In this document: positions 60,201 to 64,000 of the stretch, one piece after another
Layout: every line of letters starts with the position of its first letter
How positions within the stretch are numbered: position 1 is the first letter of the stretch
Assembly (NCBI GenBank): GCA_030704615.1
Contig: CM060732.1
Location: forward strand, 64,523,053 to 64,587,052
Origin: Takakia lepidozioides
Lineage: Eukaryota; Streptophyta; Takakiopsida; Takakiales; Takakiaceae
DNA: 64,000 nt
Direction: 5' to 3'
Program-made: the position numbers and the translations under genes
Notes under the pieces: generated by a model
What the model saw: only the letters and a program-made list of their open reading frames with translations
The model's database searches: none
Told to the model about the DNA's origin: nothing

Positions 60201-63200
60201 CACTTTCATCATCACTAGATGAGTCTGAGTTGGAAGAAGAAGCTTCCTTCAGCTTGGCTGCTGGCTGAGGACCCTTCTGATTAGATTTCTGTGGGACTAT
60301 CAATGGTTTTGGTGTGAGCTTCTCATCAGTCTCATCATCACTTGAATCATCACTTGAAGATGAGGTAACTGCAGATGAAACTGTGGGCACCACAGTATTT
60401 ACACTGGCCACAACCTTTGTGTTGGCTGCTCCAGCTTTCATTGTGCCCCCCTCCTCCTGACTCTCTTCATCACTTTCTGAGTCGTCCACCCCATCTGTAC
60501 AGCACAAAAGAGGATATGCACTAATTGTCAATTACTCAGACACTCAAATTCACTGTAATAGAAATTTCAAATACTGGGGCTTAAATCAATTTAGGAAACA
60601 CAGGTATCTACCAAAAACCTACTGTCACCTATCCAAAGGTGTGGCTAGAAGGTCTCAGCTAACCTTCACTCTCTGACTTCTCTTTTTTCACTGGAAGTGC
60701 GTTTTCAGCCTTTTCCTTGGGGACTACAGCAACAGATGCTTGAGCGCCCATATCTTTCTCCTCGTCCGACTCTGACGATGACTCATCACCTGAGGCATCT
60801 GCCTCGATGGTCTCTGCAGGCACAACACCATCCTTCTTGCCTGTAAGGGGAAGGGCCTTCCCCTTAACTTTGGGTAGAATTGCCATGGGTGCCTTCACCT
60901 CTGTGTCTTTCTCATCTTCTGAGTCCGAGGATGAGGATGAGGATGATTCTTTCTTTGGCAATGCGACAGGCTCTTTTTTAACCTTGGGGACGACTGCAAT
61001 CGGTGCCTTTGCCACTGTCTGTTTCTCATCTTCCGAGTCTGAGGAAGAGTCATCAGATGAAGATGAAATCGACACTGGCACAACAGCATCTGCTATTCCC
61101 TTCCCCACCACTATAGCAGGTGCCTTAGCTCCCGTTACTGTCTCTACTTCTGAATCACTTGATGACTCGTCAGAAGACGAGCTTTGTGACTTGCTAGCTT
61201 TCACTGTTGTAGCTTTCTTCACTACCTCACTTTGGCCTGCTGGCTTACTTGAAACCACCGCCACAGCAGCAGGTGCAAGCTTTGTCTCTTTGTCCTCATC
61301 ATCATCCTCTGATGACTCATCTGATGAACTCTTTGACATCTCTTGATCAGCTTTGTCCTTCTTGGCAGCTCCCACAGACTCTTTAAACTCACTCTTCACT
61401 GTTTTCCTACTCAAGTCCTTAGACTTCAGTTCTAATGCTCCAGGCTTGGACTTCACAGGTTCAGCTTTTGACTTTGAGGTCTTTGCAGTTTCAGGTTTGG
61501 ACCTGGTGGCCTCCTCTGACTTGGGCTTTGTAGTGTCCTCTGTCTTTGATTTTGCAGGGCCAGCTTTCGCAACAAGGTTGTTTCCTGTAGCGATCCCACC
61601 ATTGGCCAGTTTACTCTCACTTAATTTTGCTTGCCCTCTGGATGAAGGTGGTTCTGCTCTTTCATCAGATGACGGAACCTTTTCCACACTGGTGACTAAT
61701 GCCTTGGCACGCTTTTCAGAGCGCTCTGTGGTGACTCCCTCCTTTGTTTTCCGCTTCTTCGCTGCTACCCTGGATGCCACAAAGATAGAATTCTGAACAG
61801 AGGTGGCTGCGCATGAGGAAAATGCAGAAAGAGGCACACACACTGGGAGTATATGTGGATCTTCTTTCTCACAATGACTCCCAACAGATGTTACCTTTAC
61901 CAATATCATGCACCTCTCTACAATTATAACACGGTAGGAAAACAAACATGTCATATATGAAGCTTTGGGTTTGACAGAAGTTACATGTCAGGGAGGGGCG
62001 TAGATAATAACTCTTAGATGATGTAGAGACAGACTACATTCTGTTTCTGATCTCATAAGCAGAGAAAGAGGAGCACTAACTTCAAGATGAATAAAAGGGA
62101 ACAAACTGAATCAGAGAAGTAGAAAGAAGAGAAACTTAGGTAGGGAATGACACAGACAATTGCAAAGGGGAAGGTAGGAAGTGGGACCGCACCCTGCATT
62201 AAACAGATAGCCAGAGCATATGGTGACAAGATCTTCCTTGACCAACTCGCCTGATTCTTTCTACAAACAGCAATGTAGCCAACCATGTCTCCGTCAGCAC
62301 AGCTTGTATCTTATAGACCTATCCCACTCAGGAAACATTTGAGGCAAAGATTCATGATATTCATGGCCCAGCCCATTTTGGATATGTCCAGATGAAGATC
62401 TGGACAAATGTGTCGTACTGGATTCCTACTCAACTATGTAGTGGTGGAGCCCAGTAGGTATGGTTGCAGATACTTAGGATGCTTAATTGAGTTAACCTTA
62501 TGGTTGATTGATGAGCACAAATGTGGCCTAGTTGAGATTCAAGAGTTCAGACTCTTAAGTAATTGATGTTCCCCACTTCAGAAAACCTGACAAAGAGCCA
62601 CATGATTAGCACTGCGAGCAATCCCTTTGAATGATGAGGATTACGAACCACAACTTTTGGCTCTGATTCCCTGTAAAACCCTGAACCCTCCGATGGAAGA
62701 GGGGAATAATTAGTTAAAAAAACGTCCCTACAAGGTTCTTTCAAGACAAGATTAAGCTATCAATCCCCATTTGCAGTCAGGCAATAACCAGATAGATCAA
62801 TAAGTCAACACTGCATTGTTAAGCACTAACTAGACTTGAGCTTCTGAGAAATAGCCAGTAGATGATTCCCCTATGATATGAAAAGGAAGCCAAACTCCCA
62901 CTGTCCTGGGACATATATTAGTGAAACACTTGCCACAGGAGATTGCCCCGGAGTTTCACACGCAAGAGACATCATGTACCACCATATCTAGCTTCACGAA
63001 TTGGCTTCGACTAAATATTTACTCAAAATAATACATGCATTGGTCACGGGATCTTACGCCCCAGGCACTAAAACGGTAGCAGGAGCTCGAGCAGGCAATT
63101 AGTCAAGCGACTGCCAGGCTCCACTGGGAAACTAACAGCACGAGCTGAAACATCTTGCACATTCACAATTCTTTGGATGCCACTCTCGAAGTGAGCCTCA

Positions 63201-63530
63201 CAACTCAGCAAAAACAGGAAAAACGAAGACACATAGTAACAGAGAGCCAGACATTACGCAAGCAGCTGTCAAGTTCTCGTCCAAACACGAAAACATATGG
63301 CGAGCTCATACAGACTTGTCATTCCCTAGTTGAATATTCGGTGGACTCCGCGCTTGAAATGAGCCTCATAACCAGCTCAGAAATACAGGGGAAATACTGA
63401 AACAGAGATAGACAGAGAAAGAGAGAGGTCTTACGAAGCCGGCCTCCGAAATGAAAGCTTTCAGAGCCTTGAGCAGGCCACGCTTCCTCAGGTAGTCAAC
63501 TACCAGCAAATCCACGCCTGCAGACTCCAT
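57257..63530 (-). CDS. NOLC1-like: Nopp140 / SRP40-type nucleolar phosphoprotein
   Basis: Exon 1 (63435-63530) encodes MESAGVDLLVVDYLRKRG.., a LisH dimerisation motif. Large central exons (about 60664-61769, 59896-60494 and 58524-59148) are alternating acidic-serine clusters (SSSSDDSSSDSEDE) and Lys/Ala/Pro-rich linkers, the hallmark of Nopp140 and targets for CK2. The small 3' exons give the SRP40 C-terminal domain: TTGRAFQRVNPEA, ELFDPRLSDNSYWAK, GYGAKAQEVLGQVRGK and FRHEKTKKKRGSYKGGFID. The protein is a nucleolar/Cajal-body chaperone for box C/D and H/ACA snoRNPs and rRNA transcription. The start is chosen because a TATA-like run lies just upstream. Exons between 61770 and 63434 are not resolved. 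It looks functional. Confidence 0.9.
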
Positions 63531-63602
63531 CCCAGTGCCTGGATTTGGCGATGGCGAAGCAGGCAGCTTGCTATAGCGCAGCTGCAGCGCGCGCGGCAGC
63601 AA

Positions 63603-63616
63603 CATATATATATATG
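63603..63616 (-). promoter_or_regulatory. TATA-like element of the Nopp140 gene
   Basis: An ACATATATATATAT run on the minus strand about 75 bases upstream of the LisH-exon ATG. An ATG located upstream of it (63641) is therefore unlikely to be the start. Confidence 0.5.
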
Positions 63617-64000
63617 TATCAGTCTTCCTCTCTGCTCCCACCGCAGACCCTAATGTAAGCTATATGGGGCAGACTTAAACGTGATTAGTGATTACCCTAA
63701 AGTAATTATCTTAGCCAAGTAATAGATGGGCCCCGGAGTTCAATGCGAGGGAGCCGGTTCAGCCAGCGCGGACCCCCCGCCCACCCCGCCTCTATCGCCC
63801 GCAAAGCCCGCGGCAGCCCCTCCCGCGCCTCATGTTCCCTCTGCCAGGACATGACACATGTCCTCTCACCCATCCCCATCCCGCCTCCCATCCTCACCTC
63901 ATGCATGGCATCGTCCCCTGCATGCCTTCATCCTCCCCATGCCACATGCTTGCGTCCATTGCATGCAGCGTATCCCCAAACATACATCATGCCCTCAATT
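63617..64000. other. Upstream flank of Nopp140, C-rich
   Basis: No gene supported. From about 63770 the plus strand is C-rich (CCCCGCCCACCCCGCC, CATGCC repeats), consistent with promoter-proximal or low-complexity sequence. Confidence 0.35.

Noticed and set aside
63603-63641. Start of Nopp140 at the upstream ATG (63641)
   Set aside because: The TATA-like run lies within that extension; the LisH motif is normally close to the N-terminus, so the ATG at 63530 is preferred.

Overview
The window is nuclear DNA of a green plant. Coding regions are split by GT-AG introns, and the host genes are plant families: a COMT-type O-methyltransferase, a plant TOG/ARM-repeat protein, the TFIIA gamma subunit, a Nopp140/SRP40 nucleolar phosphoprotein and a J-domain protein. 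I cannot name the species. The unfamiliar transposon family and moderate intron sizes would fit a non-seed plant (bryophyte or lycophyte grade), but this is only an impression.

Layout. 1-3065: left-edge relic (E1) of a Mutator-like (MULE) transposon. 4020-6220 (-): J-domain gene with apparent lesions. 9200-10936 (+): O-methyltransferase. 11553-13581: nested and side-by-side hAT-like non-autonomous elements. 14651-35861: MULE copy E2, interrupted inside its transposase gene by a second, complete-length copy E3 (22283-33634); each has a 9-bp target duplication. 37181-48960: Copia retrotransposon relic (-), interrupted by MULE copy E4 (39258-48603), again with a 9-bp duplication. 52240-54553 (+): TOG-domain protein. 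55420-56239 (+): TFIIA gamma. 57257-63530 (-): Nopp140.

The notable content is the MULE family. E2, E3 and E4 carry two head-to-head genes. Gene A is the transposase: a Cys/His-rich DNA-binding half, a DDE domain and a SWIM zinc finger. Gene B is about ten exons and encodes a ParB-like domain (motif DGNHRLLAW) followed by a beta-class DNA methyltransferase (motif IV-like DIPDG, then motif X, then motif I). Each element also carries its own set of 18-42 bp palindromes, mostly in two introns of gene B. The arms differ between elements, but the centre is pyrimidine-purine in all 37 sites I located and is mostly GTYRAC. Six of E2's sites lie exactly 42 bp apart downstream of gene A. I infer a transposon-encoded site-recognition and modification system that co-diverges with its own sites. 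It resembles in logic ParB/parS partition and the VANC anti-silencing proteins of VANDAL MULEs, but uses different domains. Every copy of A and B in this window carries lesions, so the active form must be elsewhere.
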